Shown here: one piece after another, positions 15,757 to 22,930 of the stretch
How positions within the stretch are numbered: the first letter of the stretch is position 1
Layout of the letters: each line of letters begins with the position of its first letter
Assembly (NCBI RefSeq): GCF_001591405.1
Contig: NZ_BCUV01000007.1
Span: 1,302,001-1,366,000 of the forward strand
Reading direction: 5' to 3'
Source of the DNA: Janibacter terrae NBRC 107853
GTDB lineage: Bacteria; Actinomycetota; Actinomycetes; Actinomycetales; Dermatophilaceae
DNA length: 64,000 bases
Position numbers and translations under genes: made by a program
The notes under the pieces: generated by a model
What the model was told of the DNA's origin: nothing
Seen by the model: only the letters and a program-made list of their open reading frames with translations
Database searches by the model: none

Positions 15757-18060
15757 TCAGCCCGTCGTGACGAGGTCTTCGTCCGCGTCCCGGGCGGAGG
15801 TGCGCTCGGTGAGGGCCTCCCCTTCGACGTCGACGTTCGGCAGCACCTTGTCGAGCCAGCCGGGCATCGCCCAGGCCCGGTCCCCGAGCAGGTACATGAG
15901 CGCCGGGATGAGGACCATCCGCACGACGAAGGCGTCCAGCAGGACGGCCGTCGCGAGCGCGAAGCCCATGGACTTGATGAGGTTGTCGGGCTGCAGCATG
16001 AAGGCGGCGAAGACCGAGATCATGATGAGCGCGGCCGCGGTGACGACGCGGGCGCCGTGGCGGAACCCGTCGACGACGGCCTCGCGCGCGGTGTCGCCGT
16101 GGACGTAGGCCTCACGCATCCGGGTGACGAGGAAGACCTGGTAGTCCATCGCCAGCCCGAAGACGATGCCGATCATGAGGATCGGCAGGAAGCTCACGAG
16201 CGGTGCGCCGTCGACGAGGCCGAAGGCGCCCTCCTGGAAGACCGCCACCGTCGCGCCGATCGTCGCGAGGGTCGAGAGCACGAAGCCCAGCGTCGCGGTG
16301 AGGGGCACGAGGACGGAGCGGAAGACGAGCATCAGCAGGATGAAGGCGAGCCCGACGACGACCGCGAGGTAGGGGACGAGGGCACCCTGCAGCTTCTCCG
16401 AGACATCGGTCTGGATCGCGGTGAGTCCGGTGACCCCGATCGTCGTGCCGGTCGCCTCCTCCTGGGCGGCGATGCCGTCGCGGATCGTGTGGAGCAGCTC
16501 CTCGGTCGCCTCGTCGCTCGCCCCGGTGGCGGGGGTGACCATCACCTGGGCGCCGGTGCCCTCCTCGTTCATCGCGACGACCTGCGCGTTGGTGACGCCG
16601 TCGAGGTCGCCGAGCCACTGCGCGACCTCGCCGTAGGCCCTGGGCGCCCGGCGCGGGTCCTCGAGGTCGCGACCGTCGACGACGACGACCATGCGGGCCT
16701 CCTGGCCGGGACCGAAGCCGGCCGTGAGCAGGTCGGCGGCCCGGCGCTGCGGGGTGTCGGCCGCCGCCGTCGAGTCGCTCGGCAGGGCGAGGTGCAGGTC
16801 CTTGGCCGGGACCGCCAGGGCGCCGAGGGCGAGGACCGCGACGAGGGCGGCGGCGACCGGGTGCCTGCCGATGGCGCCGGCCCAGCGGGTGCCGCCATTG
16901 TCGACGTGCTGGCCCTCGTCGACGGCCCGGTCCTTGCGCAGCTGGCCGGCGAAGGCGCGTCGGCCGAGGGCGCCGAGCACGGCGGGCAGCAGGGTGAGCG
17001 CGACGAGCACGGCGGCGAGGACGGTGCCGGCCGCGGCCAGGCCCATGGCGGTGAGGAAGGGGATGTTGACGACGGCGAGGGCGACGAGCGCGATGATCAC
17101 GGTCAGCCCGGCGAAGACCACGGCCGAGCCGGCGCGGCCGACGGCCAGGCCGATCGCGTGCTCACGGTCGCTCGTGTGCCGCAGCTCCGTGCGGTAGCGG
17201 GAGAGGATGAAGAGCGCGTAGTCGATGCCGACGGCCAGGCCGAGCATCGACGCGAGGATCGGGGTCGTCGTGCCGAGGTCGAACACGGCGGTGGACGCGG
17301 TGATGCCGGTGATGCCGATGCCGACGCCGACGAGCGCGGTGAGGATCGGCAGGCCGGCGGCCACGAGCGAGCCGAAGGTCAGCACGAGGACGACGAGCGC
17401 GACGGCGACGCCGATGAGCTCGCTCGTCATGCCCATCTCGGGCATGCCCTGCATGCCGGTGCCGGTCGCCTCGACGGTCAGGCCGGAGTCGCGGGCGTCG
17501 TCGACGGCCGTGTGGACCGCGTCCCGGCTCTCCTGCTCGACGTCCGTGACGGTCTCGACGTCGAAGGTCCACTGCACGAGGCCGGTGCGGCCGTCCTCGG
17601 TGAGCGGTGAGACCGCCTGGGCGTCGGCCCGGGCCACGGCCTCCGGCTGCCCGTTCTTCGCGGCGTTGTCGAGGTAGGTCTTCTCGACCCCCTTCGCCGC
17701 CGTGACGGGGTTGACCAGCTGCGCCGGGTCGCCCACCTGGGGGACCCTGCGCAGGTCCGCGAGCAGCGCCTCGACGGCGCGGGTGTTGGCCGGGTCGGAC
17801 AGCTGCTCACCGGCGGGTGCCTGGACGACGACCGTGCCGGTGGCCCGGTCGAAGGCGTCCTGGGTGCCGGGGAAGAGCTCCTGCTGCAGCTCCTGGGTCT
17901 GCTCGGACTCGATGCCGGGGATCGTGAACTTGTCGCTCAGCGGCTTCGACAGCGTGCCGGCGGCGACGCCGATCCCGATGAGGACGACGAGCCAGCCGAT
18001 GAGGACGGCCGGCCAGCGCCGGTACGCAGTCCGGCCGAGCCGGTAGAGGGCGTGCGCCAT
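15757..18060 (-). CDS. MMPL-family exporter, second copy
   Basis: A 767-residue RND/MMPL transporter with the standard two-fold plan: a single N-terminal helix, a large external loop, five helices containing VGIDYALFILSRYRTE, then the repeat with FGLAMDYQVFLVTRMREAY. It probably exports a lipophilic compound. It follows a TetR gene in the same direction with a 77-bp gap, so regulator and pump likely form one autoregulated unit. It is only distantly similar to the MMPL protein at 1285-3396. Confidence 0.9.
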   Translation of the reverse strand: MAHALYRLGRTAYRRWPAVLIGWLVVLIGIGVAAGTLSKPLSDKFTIPGIESEQTQELQQELFPGTQDAFDRATGTVVVQAPAGEQLSDPANTRAVEALLADLRRVPQVGDPAQLVNPVTAAKGVEKTYLDNAAKNGQPEAVARADAQAVSPLTEDGRTGLVQWTFDVETVTDVEQESRDAVHTAVDDARDSGLTVEATGTGMQGMPEMGMTSELIGVAVALVVLVLTFGSLVAAGLPILTALVGVGIGITGITASTAVFDLGTTTPILASMLGLAVGIDYALFILSRYRTELRHTSDREHAIGLAVGRAGSAVVFAGLTVIIALVALAVVNIPFLTAMGLAAAGTVLAAVLVALTLLPAVLGALGRRAFAGQLRKDRAVDEGQHVDNGGTRWAGAIGRHPVAAALVAVLALGALAVPAKDLHLALPSDSTAAADTPQRRAADLLTAGFGPGQEARMVVVVDGRDLEDPRRAPRAYGEVAQWLGDLDGVTNAQVVAMNEEGTGAQVMVTPATGASDEATEELLHTIRDGIAAQEEATGTTIGVTGLTAIQTDVSEKLQGALVPYLAVVVGLAFILLMLVFRSVLVPLTATLGFVLSTLATIGATVAVFQEGAFGLVDGAPLVSFLPILMIGIVFGLAMDYQVFLVTRMREAYVHGDTAREAVVDGFRHGARVVTAAALIMISVFAAFMLQPDNLIKSMGFALATAVLLDAFVVRMVLIPALMYLLGDRAWAMPGWLDKVLPNVDVEGEALTERTSARDADEDLVTTG

Positions 18061-18137
18061 GGGGGTGCCTTTCGAGGCGTCGGTGGTGAGGGCGGGTGGC
18101 CTCGTCGTCGGGGCCGGCGGTGCAGGGGCGAAGGGGG

Positions 18138-18722
18138 TCACCCCCGGGCGGCGAAGATCTCCCGGGCGGTGGCGAGGTTGGCGTGGACGCCGGTCGACAG
18201 GTCGACGTCGCTCGGGCGGGCGATGAGGTCCTGGATCGTCCGGCCGACGATGCCGCCGACGATCGCGAGGGCGACGCGCGCGCGGTCGGGGGTGACGCCC
18301 TCGCGGGTGGTGAGGTGGCCGACGAGCTCGTCGGCGAGCCCCTCGACGTGGGCCTGGACCCGCTCGTGGAGCTGGGGGTTGCGCTGGACGATGTCGTGGA
18401 GGCGCTGCCAGTCGCCGGCGGTCGCCTGGTCGCCACCGAGGGCCTCGACGACGACGAGGGTCAGGTCCTCGAGCAGGTCGCCGGTCGGCCCGCCGGAGCG
18501 CAGCAGCTCGACCTGCTCGTCGGTGACGTGGGGCAGGGCGCCGAGGACCGCCTCCTCCTTGGAGGAGACGTGGTTGAAGAGCGTGCGTCGCGAGCACCCG
18601 ACCGCGCGGGCGAGGTCGTCGAAGGTGAACCCCGAGTACCCGCAGTCGACGGCCAGCCTCTGGGCGGCCGCGATGATCGCGCTGCGGCTGTCCCCCTTCG
18701 CCGTCTTTGCACTGATGCTCAT
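18138..18722 (-). CDS. TetR-family regulator of the adjacent MMPL exporter
   Basis: A 194-residue protein with the TetR DNA-binding domain at the N-terminus: SRSAIIAAAQRLAVDCGYSG, then FTFDDLARAVGCSRRTLFNH and VSSKEEAVLG. It lies directly upstream of the MMPL gene in the same direction. A perfect inverted repeat (GAGTGCA/TGCACTC) starts two bases before its ATG, with further TTTGCACTGA/TCAGTGCAAA half-sites on each side. This is a strong arrangement for autorepression; the inducer is unknown. Confidence 0.88.
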   Translation of the reverse strand: MSISAKTAKGDSRSAIIAAAQRLAVDCGYSGFTFDDLARAVGCSRRTLFNHVSSKEEAVLGALPHVTDEQVELLRSGGPTGDLLEDLTLVVVEALGGDQATAGDWQRLHDIVQRNPQLHERVQAHVEGLADELVGHLTTREGVTPDRARVALAIVGGIVGRTIQDLIARPSDVDLSTGVHANLATAREIFAARG

Positions 18723-18759
18723 GGAGTGCAGTCTTGCACTCTGGCTCCCTCAGTGCAAA
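18706..18759. promoter_or_regulatory. Nested TetR operator array over the tetR-MMPL start
   Basis: The core is GAGTGCA-gtct-TGCACTC at 18724-18741. It is bracketed by TTTGCACTGA at 18706-18715 and its exact inverse TCAGTGCAAA at 18750-18759, all sharing TGCA(C)T. The array covers the tetR start codon and the upstream promoter region, as expected for an autorepressor. Assignment to this TetR is inference from position. Confidence 0.6.
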
Positions 18760-18761
18760 AC

Positions 18762-18791
18762 CGTCTGCATTGCCCTAGGGCAATGCAGACG
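18762..18791. repeat. Palindromic repeat, CCCTAGGG core, copy 1
   Basis: A perfect 30-bp palindrome with core GCATTGCCCTAGGGCAATGC. It is one of six copies of a family in this window (also near 36.93, 36.97, 38.03, 42.97 and 43.00 kb), all intergenic. This copy sits between the 3' end of the FMN-reductase gene and the TetR operators. Confidence 0.8.
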
Positions 18792-18831
18792 CCCGGAGCC
18801 CGCCCCCCGGGTGGGGGAGCGGGCTCCGGGC
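18791..18831 (-). terminator. GC-rich hairpin after the FMN-reductase gene
   Basis: GCCCGGAGCCCGC (18791-18803) pairs with GCGGGCTCCGGGC (18819-18831), a 13-bp stem, 14 bp beyond the stop of the leftward FMN-reductase gene. No T-run follows, which is common for actinobacterial terminators. Confidence 0.6.
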
Positions 18832-18844
18832 GGTGCGGTGCGGG

Positions 18845-19381
18845 TCAGGCGTTGACCGGCGCGAGGCGGCCGACGAGGCCGCGCAGCTCGGTGTCGAGGT
18901 CGGTGTCGACGAGCTTGCCCTCGGCGAAGGCCTCGTACGAGGCGCCCAGGCCGAAGGTGTCCTCGACGACGGCCGCGCCGGCGACCTGGAGGCAGCGGAC
19001 GGCGTCCTGGCGCGCCCACTTGGCGGCGTAGGGGGAGCCCGAGGCGGCCATGACGATGGCCGGCTTGTCCTGGATCGCCGCCTCGCCGCGGGGGCGGGAG
19101 AGCCAGTCGATCTGGTTCTTGACGACGCTGCTCAGCGTGCCGTTGTACTCAGGGGTGACGACGATGACCGCGTCGGCGGCCGCGGTGGCCTCGCGCAGGT
19201 CGGCGGCGACGGCGGGGACGGAGCCTTCGACGTCGAGGTCCTCGGAGTAGTGGGGCAGCTCGGCGCCGCGGTCGAAGACGGTCGCGGTCGACCCCTCGGG
19301 CAGGTGGGCGAGGGCCGCCTCGGCGAGGGTGCGGTTGGTGGAGCCGGCGCGCAGGCTGCCGACGAGGACGAGGACGTTCAT
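18845..19381 (-). CDS. NAD(P)H-dependent FMN reductase
   Basis: A 178-residue flavodoxin-like protein. The N-terminal phosphate-binding segment LVGSLRAGSTNRTLAEA, the flavin loop VVTPEYNGTLSSVVKNQIDW and ASGSPYAAKWARQDAV are typical of the NADPH-dependent FMN/quinone/azo reductase family. These cytosolic enzymes reduce flavins, quinones or chromate and are often induced by electrophiles. It is divergent from a MarR gene, with two MarR-type palindromes in the shared promoter region, so it is probably the MarR target. Confidence 0.88.
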   Translation of the reverse strand: MNVLVLVGSLRAGSTNRTLAEAALAHLPEGSTATVFDRGAELPHYSEDLDVEGSVPAVAADLREATAAADAVIVVTPEYNGTLSSVVKNQIDWLSRPRGEAAIQDKPAIVMAASGSPYAAKWARQDAVRCLQVAGAAVVEDTFGLGASYEAFAEGKLVDTDLDTELRGLVGRLAPVNA

Positions 19382-19411
19382 GGGGACTCCCGCAGGTGGT
19401 GGAAAGTTTGA

Positions 19412-19475
19412 TGGTCAAGCACTTGACCAGAGAAAGGGTGCGCGCTCGTCCTCGATAATGTCAAGTCCTTGACCA
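19412..19475. promoter_or_regulatory. Two MarR-type operators in the divergent promoter
   Basis: Site 1 (19412-19429) is TGGTCAAG-CA-CTTGACCA, a perfect 8-bp inverted repeat. Site 2 (19458-19475) is ATGTCAAG-TC-CTTGACCA, matching six of eight positions per arm. Site 2 ends just before the TACTCT box of the marR gene. The pair would let one MarR dimer at each site repress both divergent genes. Confidence 0.7.
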
Positions 19476-19493
19476 ATGCCCTACTCTTGGCCC

Positions 19494-19964
19494 ATGACCC
19501 CCGACGAGCTCGCCCCCGCAGCCTGCGCCGGCGCGGACGGCGCACCCCCGCTCGTCAACCTCCTCGCCAGGGCGCAGGCGGCCTTCGTCGCCGACTTCGA
19601 CGACCGGCTACGCGCCTCCGAGATCGAGCACCTCTCGCTCGCGCACTCCAGCAACGTCCTGCGTCACCTCTCCGACGGACCGCGCCGCGCGCGCGAGATC
19701 GTCGACCGCTGCGGCGTGACCAAGCAGGCGGTGAGCCAGCAGATCGCCCACCTCGAGCGCAACGGCTTCGTCGCCGTCGGGCGCGATGACGAGGACCAGC
19801 GCGCCCGGGTCGTGAGCCTCACGCCGAAGGGGGAGTGCGCCCAGGTCGTCGTCCGCCGCCTCTTCGTCGAGGTCGAGGAGGATTGGGCCGCCCGCATCGG
19901 GGGCGACGAGGTCGCCGCGATGCGGGCGGCCCTCACCGAGCTCCTCGGTGACGGCTCCTGCTGA
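19494..19964 (+). CDS. MarR-family transcriptional regulator
   Basis: A 156-residue winged-helix protein: LSLAHSSNVLRHLSDGPRRA, recognition region CGVTKQAVSQQIAHLERNGF, and wing VGRDDEDQRARVVSLTPKG. ATG 19494 is preferred over 19476 because a TACTCT -10 box at 19482-19487 lies six bases before it, implying a leaderless transcript, and the upstream ATG would be outside that transcript. It likely represses itself and the divergent FMN reductase through the paired TCAAG/CTTGA operators. Confidence 0.87.
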   Translation: MTPDELAPAACAGADGAPPLVNLLARAQAAFVADFDDRLRASEIEHLSLAHSSNVLRHLSDGPRRAREIVDRCGVTKQAVSQQIAHLERNGFVAVGRDDEDQRARVVSLTPKGECAQVVVRRLFVEVEEDWAARIGGDEVAAMRAALTELLGDGSC

Positions 19965-20237
19965 TCAGGCGGTCTCGAGCGTCCCGCTCGTCTCGCCGTG
20001 CTTCTTGCACGTCCCCGTCCAGCCGGACCGGTCGCGCTCCACGGCGAGCTCGCGTCGGCACGTCGTGCAGTGCACGGGAGGCTCGACGGCCAACCGCTGG
20101 CGGCACAGGACGTGGTTGCCGCGGTTGGCGGAGTCGCCGCAGTGTCCGCAGTAGGTGACGGCGATGACGGGCGGGATCGCCCCGAGGGTGTCGGGGTCGC
20201 TCCAGCCGGAGTCCCCGGCGGTGGGCAGGTCAGTCAT
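19965..20237 (-). CDS. BsaP-like small cysteine protein (biotin synthase auxiliary protein family)
   Basis: A 90-residue protein with TYCGHCGDSANRGNHVLC, VEPPVHCTTCRREL and SGWTGTCKKHGE: Cys30, 33, 45, 57, 60, 77 and His80. This matches the pattern I know for BsaP, the small actinobacterial protein that supports biotin synthase BioB, probably through its iron-sulfur cluster. No bioB gene is in this window. The residues could instead bind zinc. Its stop abuts the stop of the convergent marR gene. Confidence 0.62.
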   Translation of the reverse strand: MTDLPTAGDSGWSDPDTLGAIPPVIAVTYCGHCGDSANRGNHVLCRQRLAVEPPVHCTTCRRELAVERDRSGWTGTCKKHGETSGTLETA

Positions 20238-20288
20238 GCCGCCGATTCTCTCCCATCGACCCCGGGTGGTGCGCGGCGGTGCCGCCGA

Positions 20289-21017
20289 TCAGCCCCCGAG
20301 CAGGTCGGACAGGCTGCTGCCACCCCCGCCGCCGGAGCTCTGGTGGCCACCGTCGGTGACCGACTCGGCCGGCTGGACGAGCACGTAGCCCTGCCCGCCG
20401 AAGGCCATCTGGAAGGTCTCGCCCGTGCCGCCGCGGATCATCGACTTCAGGCCGCCGGTGTCGACCCTGATGTCCATCCGGACGCCACCGGTCCACATGA
20501 CGACCGCCTGGGCGTCACCGAAGGTGGGCGCGCTGCCCACGTCGAGGGCGACGGGCTCTCCCTTCGTCGTGATCGCGACGTAGCCGCTGCCGCGCAGGGT
20601 GACGTTGTACAGGCCGCCCGTCATCGCCGCGCCGCGGGCCTGGATGCGGTGGATGTCCCAGTCGATGGAGGAGGAGAACGCGAGGATGCTGTTGCCGTTG
20701 ACCGAGATCATGTCGTTCTCCAGGTACATCACCTGGATCTCCTGCGCCTCGTTGGCGACGAAGAGCTCGCCCTGGCCGGAGCAGGTCATCATGTTGACGC
20801 CCTCGCCGGTGGTGGCCTTCTTGAGCATCTTGCCCAGGCCGCCGGAGCCCTGGTTCTCGAAACGGATGTCGCCCTGGTAGGCGACCATCGAGCCCGTGCG
20901 GGCCATGACCGGGCCGTGGCCCATCTGGATCTTGAGCAGCTTCTTGTTCTGGAGGGAGAACTGGTCGGTGCTCTGCTCCTCCTTGAACTCCTGGAAGAGC
21001 GAACCGTGGATCGGCAT
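20289..21017 (-). CDS. AIM24 (DUF124) family protein
   Basis: A 242-residue beta-rich protein with the AIM24 pattern: GHGPVMARTGSMVAYQGDIRF, NMMTCSGQGELFVANEAQEI, NGNSILAFSSSIDWD, and GGLYNVTLRGSGYVAITTKG. The C-terminus is a Gly/Ser-rich tail. Bacterial members have no firmly known function; a TRAF-like beta-fold is expected. ATG 21017 begins the homologous region; an upstream extension has no support. It runs toward the BsaP-like gene with a 51-bp gap and is divergent from a small hypothetical gene. Confidence 0.82.
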   Translation of the reverse strand: MPIHGSLFQEFKEEQSTDQFSLQNKKLLKIQMGHGPVMARTGSMVAYQGDIRFENQGSGGLGKMLKKATTGEGVNMMTCSGQGELFVANEAQEIQVMYLENDMISVNGNSILAFSSSIDWDIHRIQARGAAMTGGLYNVTLRGSGYVAITTKGEPVALDVGSAPTFGDAQAVVMWTGGVRMDIRVDTGGLKSMIRGGTGETFQMAFGGQGYVLVQPAESVTDGGHQSSGGGGGSSLSDLLGG

Positions 21018-21156
21018 GTCTGTGGGCCCCTTCGGCAGTCGCGGCGTCCCCCTGTGGGCGCCGACCCTGCAAACTGTAGAGGGCGCGCCCGGCGGCATCT
21101 AGGGTGAGAGCTCCCCATGACGCAGGGGGGACAGCCACCGCAGCGAAGGGACGCGC

Positions 21157-21630
21157 ATGAGCTTCTTCGACAAGGCCCGCGCAGGGGCTGAGCTCGGCGA
21201 GATCGACCGGCACTACCGCGACCTCGGCCTGCTCGCGTACCTCGCCGCGACCGGCCGGGCGGTCGACCCGGCGGCGCAGCGGCAGCTGCTCGCGGTGCTG
21301 CGCGGGCACGAGGAGCGCGGGGCGATCCGCGACTTCGTCCTCGGCACGACCGGGCAGCCGGCGGTGGGTGCGCCGCCCGTCCCGCAGCGACCCGGCGGCT
21401 CCGACGGGATCCCGCAGCCGCCGCCGGAGCGCGCCGGCCGGCACGGGGACTTCCTCGGCCAGCCGCGCGCGTCGGAGAGCACGTGGGCGCCGAGCGACCC
21501 CGACGGGACCACCGGTCCGCGCCCGACCCCTCCGCCGCCCCCGAGCATCGGTGGCACGTGGGGCCCACCGCAGCAGGGGAGCGCCGGTCCTGTGCGCTGG
21601 CAGCCCGTCCGCGCCCGCGACGACGAGTAG
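21157..21630 (+). CDS. Hypothetical protein with Pro/Gly-rich C-terminus
   Basis: A 157-residue protein I do not recognise. The first 70 residues look folded and helical (FDKARAGAELGEIDRHYRDL, then LAVLRGHEERGAIRDFVLG). The remainder is Pro/Gly-rich and probably disordered (TGPRPTPPPPPSIGG). There is no signal peptide or membrane helix. CGAAGGGA provides a ribosome site before the ATG, and a TAGGGT box about 55 bp upstream could be its -10. It is divergent from the AIM24 gene. Confidence 0.6.
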   Translation: MSFFDKARAGAELGEIDRHYRDLGLLAYLAATGRAVDPAAQRQLLAVLRGHEERGAIRDFVLGTTGQPAVGAPPVPQRPGGSDGIPQPPPERAGRHGDFLGQPRASESTWAPSDPDGTTGPRPTPPPPPSIGGTWGPPQQGSAGPVRWQPVRARDDE

Positions 21631-21656
21631 GACCGGGCCGAAGGGGGGAGCCTCGG

Positions 21657-22514
21657 TCAGCTGACCGCGACGGTTGTCGCGAGCCCGGCCGGCAGGACGA
21701 AGGCCGCGACGCAGATGCCGTAGAGCACGAACGTCTGCCACGGGGCCGGGTCGTCGGCGACGAGCAGCCGGATCCGGGTGGCGGCGGCGCCTGCGCCCGC
21801 GCTGACCCCGAGGACCCCCGGCTCGCTCGCGCCGGCGGCCTCGGCGAGGGAGAGGATCGCGCGACCCAGCGCGACCTCACCGGCCTCCTCGCGGGCCGCG
21901 CGGTCGGCGAGGACCTCCACGAGCAGGGCCACCTCGCGCAGCGCCGCGTCGGTGCGCAACCACGCGGGGGTCGCCGTGTGCAGCACGGTGAAGAACTCCA
22001 GCACCAGGTCGTGCCGCTCGCGCAGGTGGGCCTCCTCGTGGGAGACGACGGCAGTGAGCTGGTCGTCGGGCAGCGCGGCGAGCGCGGCCTCGGTGATGAC
22101 GAGCCGGGAGCCGGCGCCGGGGACGCAGTAGGCCGACAGCCGGTGGGAGGGCAGGACCCGCGTGTGGTCGCCCTCGTGCCGGCCGACGATGTCGACGAGC
22201 TGGCGGTGCGCGGCGCGGGCGGCCCGGATCCGCGTGCCGACGCTGTGGCCGTTGCCGAGCAGCCGCACGAGCACGCCGGTCGAGGCGATCGTCGCGACGA
22301 CGAGCACGACGACCCCGGGGACGGTCGGCAGGGGGTGGGGCCGCAGCCACGCGACGGGGGCGGCGGTGAGCAGGCACAGCACCGCGGAGAGGGAGAGCGA
22401 CTGCCACACGAGCAGGGCTGCGCGCGGGCTGCGGCGCAGGCGCTCGATGCGCACGAGCAGGCGAGGTGCGGTGAGGAGTGCCGCTGCGCACAGCAGCAGC
22501 AGGGCGGCGATCAC
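21657..22514 (-). CDS. M56-family (BlaR1/MecR1-type) membrane metalloprotease
   Basis: A 285-residue protein with helices at about 3-20, 33-55 and 65-85, then a protease domain with the zinc motif HEEAH (His159, Glu160, His163) in VVSHEEAHLRERHD, and a last helix at about 262-282. It corresponds to the membrane-protease half of BlaR1-like sensors without an extracytoplasmic penicillin-binding domain. Its start overlaps the stop of the BlaI-like gene by 4 bp. The pair follows cydC, so it is probably expressed with the cytochrome bd genes. It may inactivate the adjacent BlaI repressor. Confidence 0.82.
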   Translation of the reverse strand: MIAALLLLCAAALLTAPRLLVRIERLRRSPRAALLVWQSLSLSAVLCLLTAAPVAWLRPHPLPTVPGVVVLVVATIASTGVLVRLLGNGHSVGTRIRAARAAHRQLVDIVGRHEGDHTRVLPSHRLSAYCVPGAGSRLVITEAALAALPDDQLTAVVSHEEAHLRERHDLVLEFFTVLHTATPAWLRTDAALREVALLVEVLADRAAREEAGEVALGRAILSLAEAAGASEPGVLGVSAGAGAAATRIRLLVADDPAPWQTFVLYGICVAAFVLPAGLATTVAVS

Positions 22515-22930
22515 CCGTGCGAGTCTGCCGCACCCCTGCCGCGGCGTCGGGGGCGATCCCCCTTCGCCTCGACCTCGGCCATGGCCTCGCGGACGGCAGC
22601 GAGGTCGTCAGGGCTCGCCTCGTTGAGGAAGTGCAGGATCGCCGCCTGCCGGTCCGCGCTGCTCAGGTCGTGCAACGGGCTGCGCATGGCCTCGGCGGTG
22701 AGCGACTCGCGGCTCGAGGCCGGGCGGTAGCGCCAAGCACGGCCGTCGCGCTCGCGGGTGGTGACCCCCTTCGCCTCGAGGCGGGAGAGGACGGTCATCA
22801 CGGTCGTGTACGCGGGGTCGCGGCCGGCGAGCCGGTCGAGCACCTCGCGGACGGTGAGCGCGGCGTCCTCGGCCCAGAGCACGTCCATGATCGCCTGCTC
22901 GAGGTCACCCAGGGATGCGTTCTTGGGCAC
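22511..22930 (-). CDS. BlaI/MecI/CopY-family winged-helix repressor
   Basis: A 139-residue repressor: LGDLEQAIMDVLWAEDAALT, VREVLDRLAGRDPAYTTVMT and VLSRLEAKGVTTRERDGRAW form the BlaI winged helix. The C-terminal half (SLTAEAMRSPLHDLSSADRQ) is the dimer and cleavage region. GTG 22930 follows an AGGAGGGG ribosome site, and the first 26 bp overlap the end of cydC. BlaI-type proteins repress target promoters until cleaved by a partner M56 protease, here encoded immediately downstream. Targets are unknown. Confidence 0.86.
   Translation of the reverse strand: MPKNASLGDLEQAIMDVLWAEDAALTVREVLDRLAGRDPAYTTVMTVLSRLEAKGVTTRERDGRAWRYRPASSRESLTAEAMRSPLHDLSSADRQAAILHFLNEASPDDLAAVREAMAEVEAKGDRPRRRGRGAADSHG

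Noticed and set aside
15706-17610. Very long open frame on the plus strand opposite the MMPL gene
   Set aside because: It is low-complexity (Glu/Asp/Arg/Gly-rich) antisense to a convincing transporter, as expected from extreme GC3.
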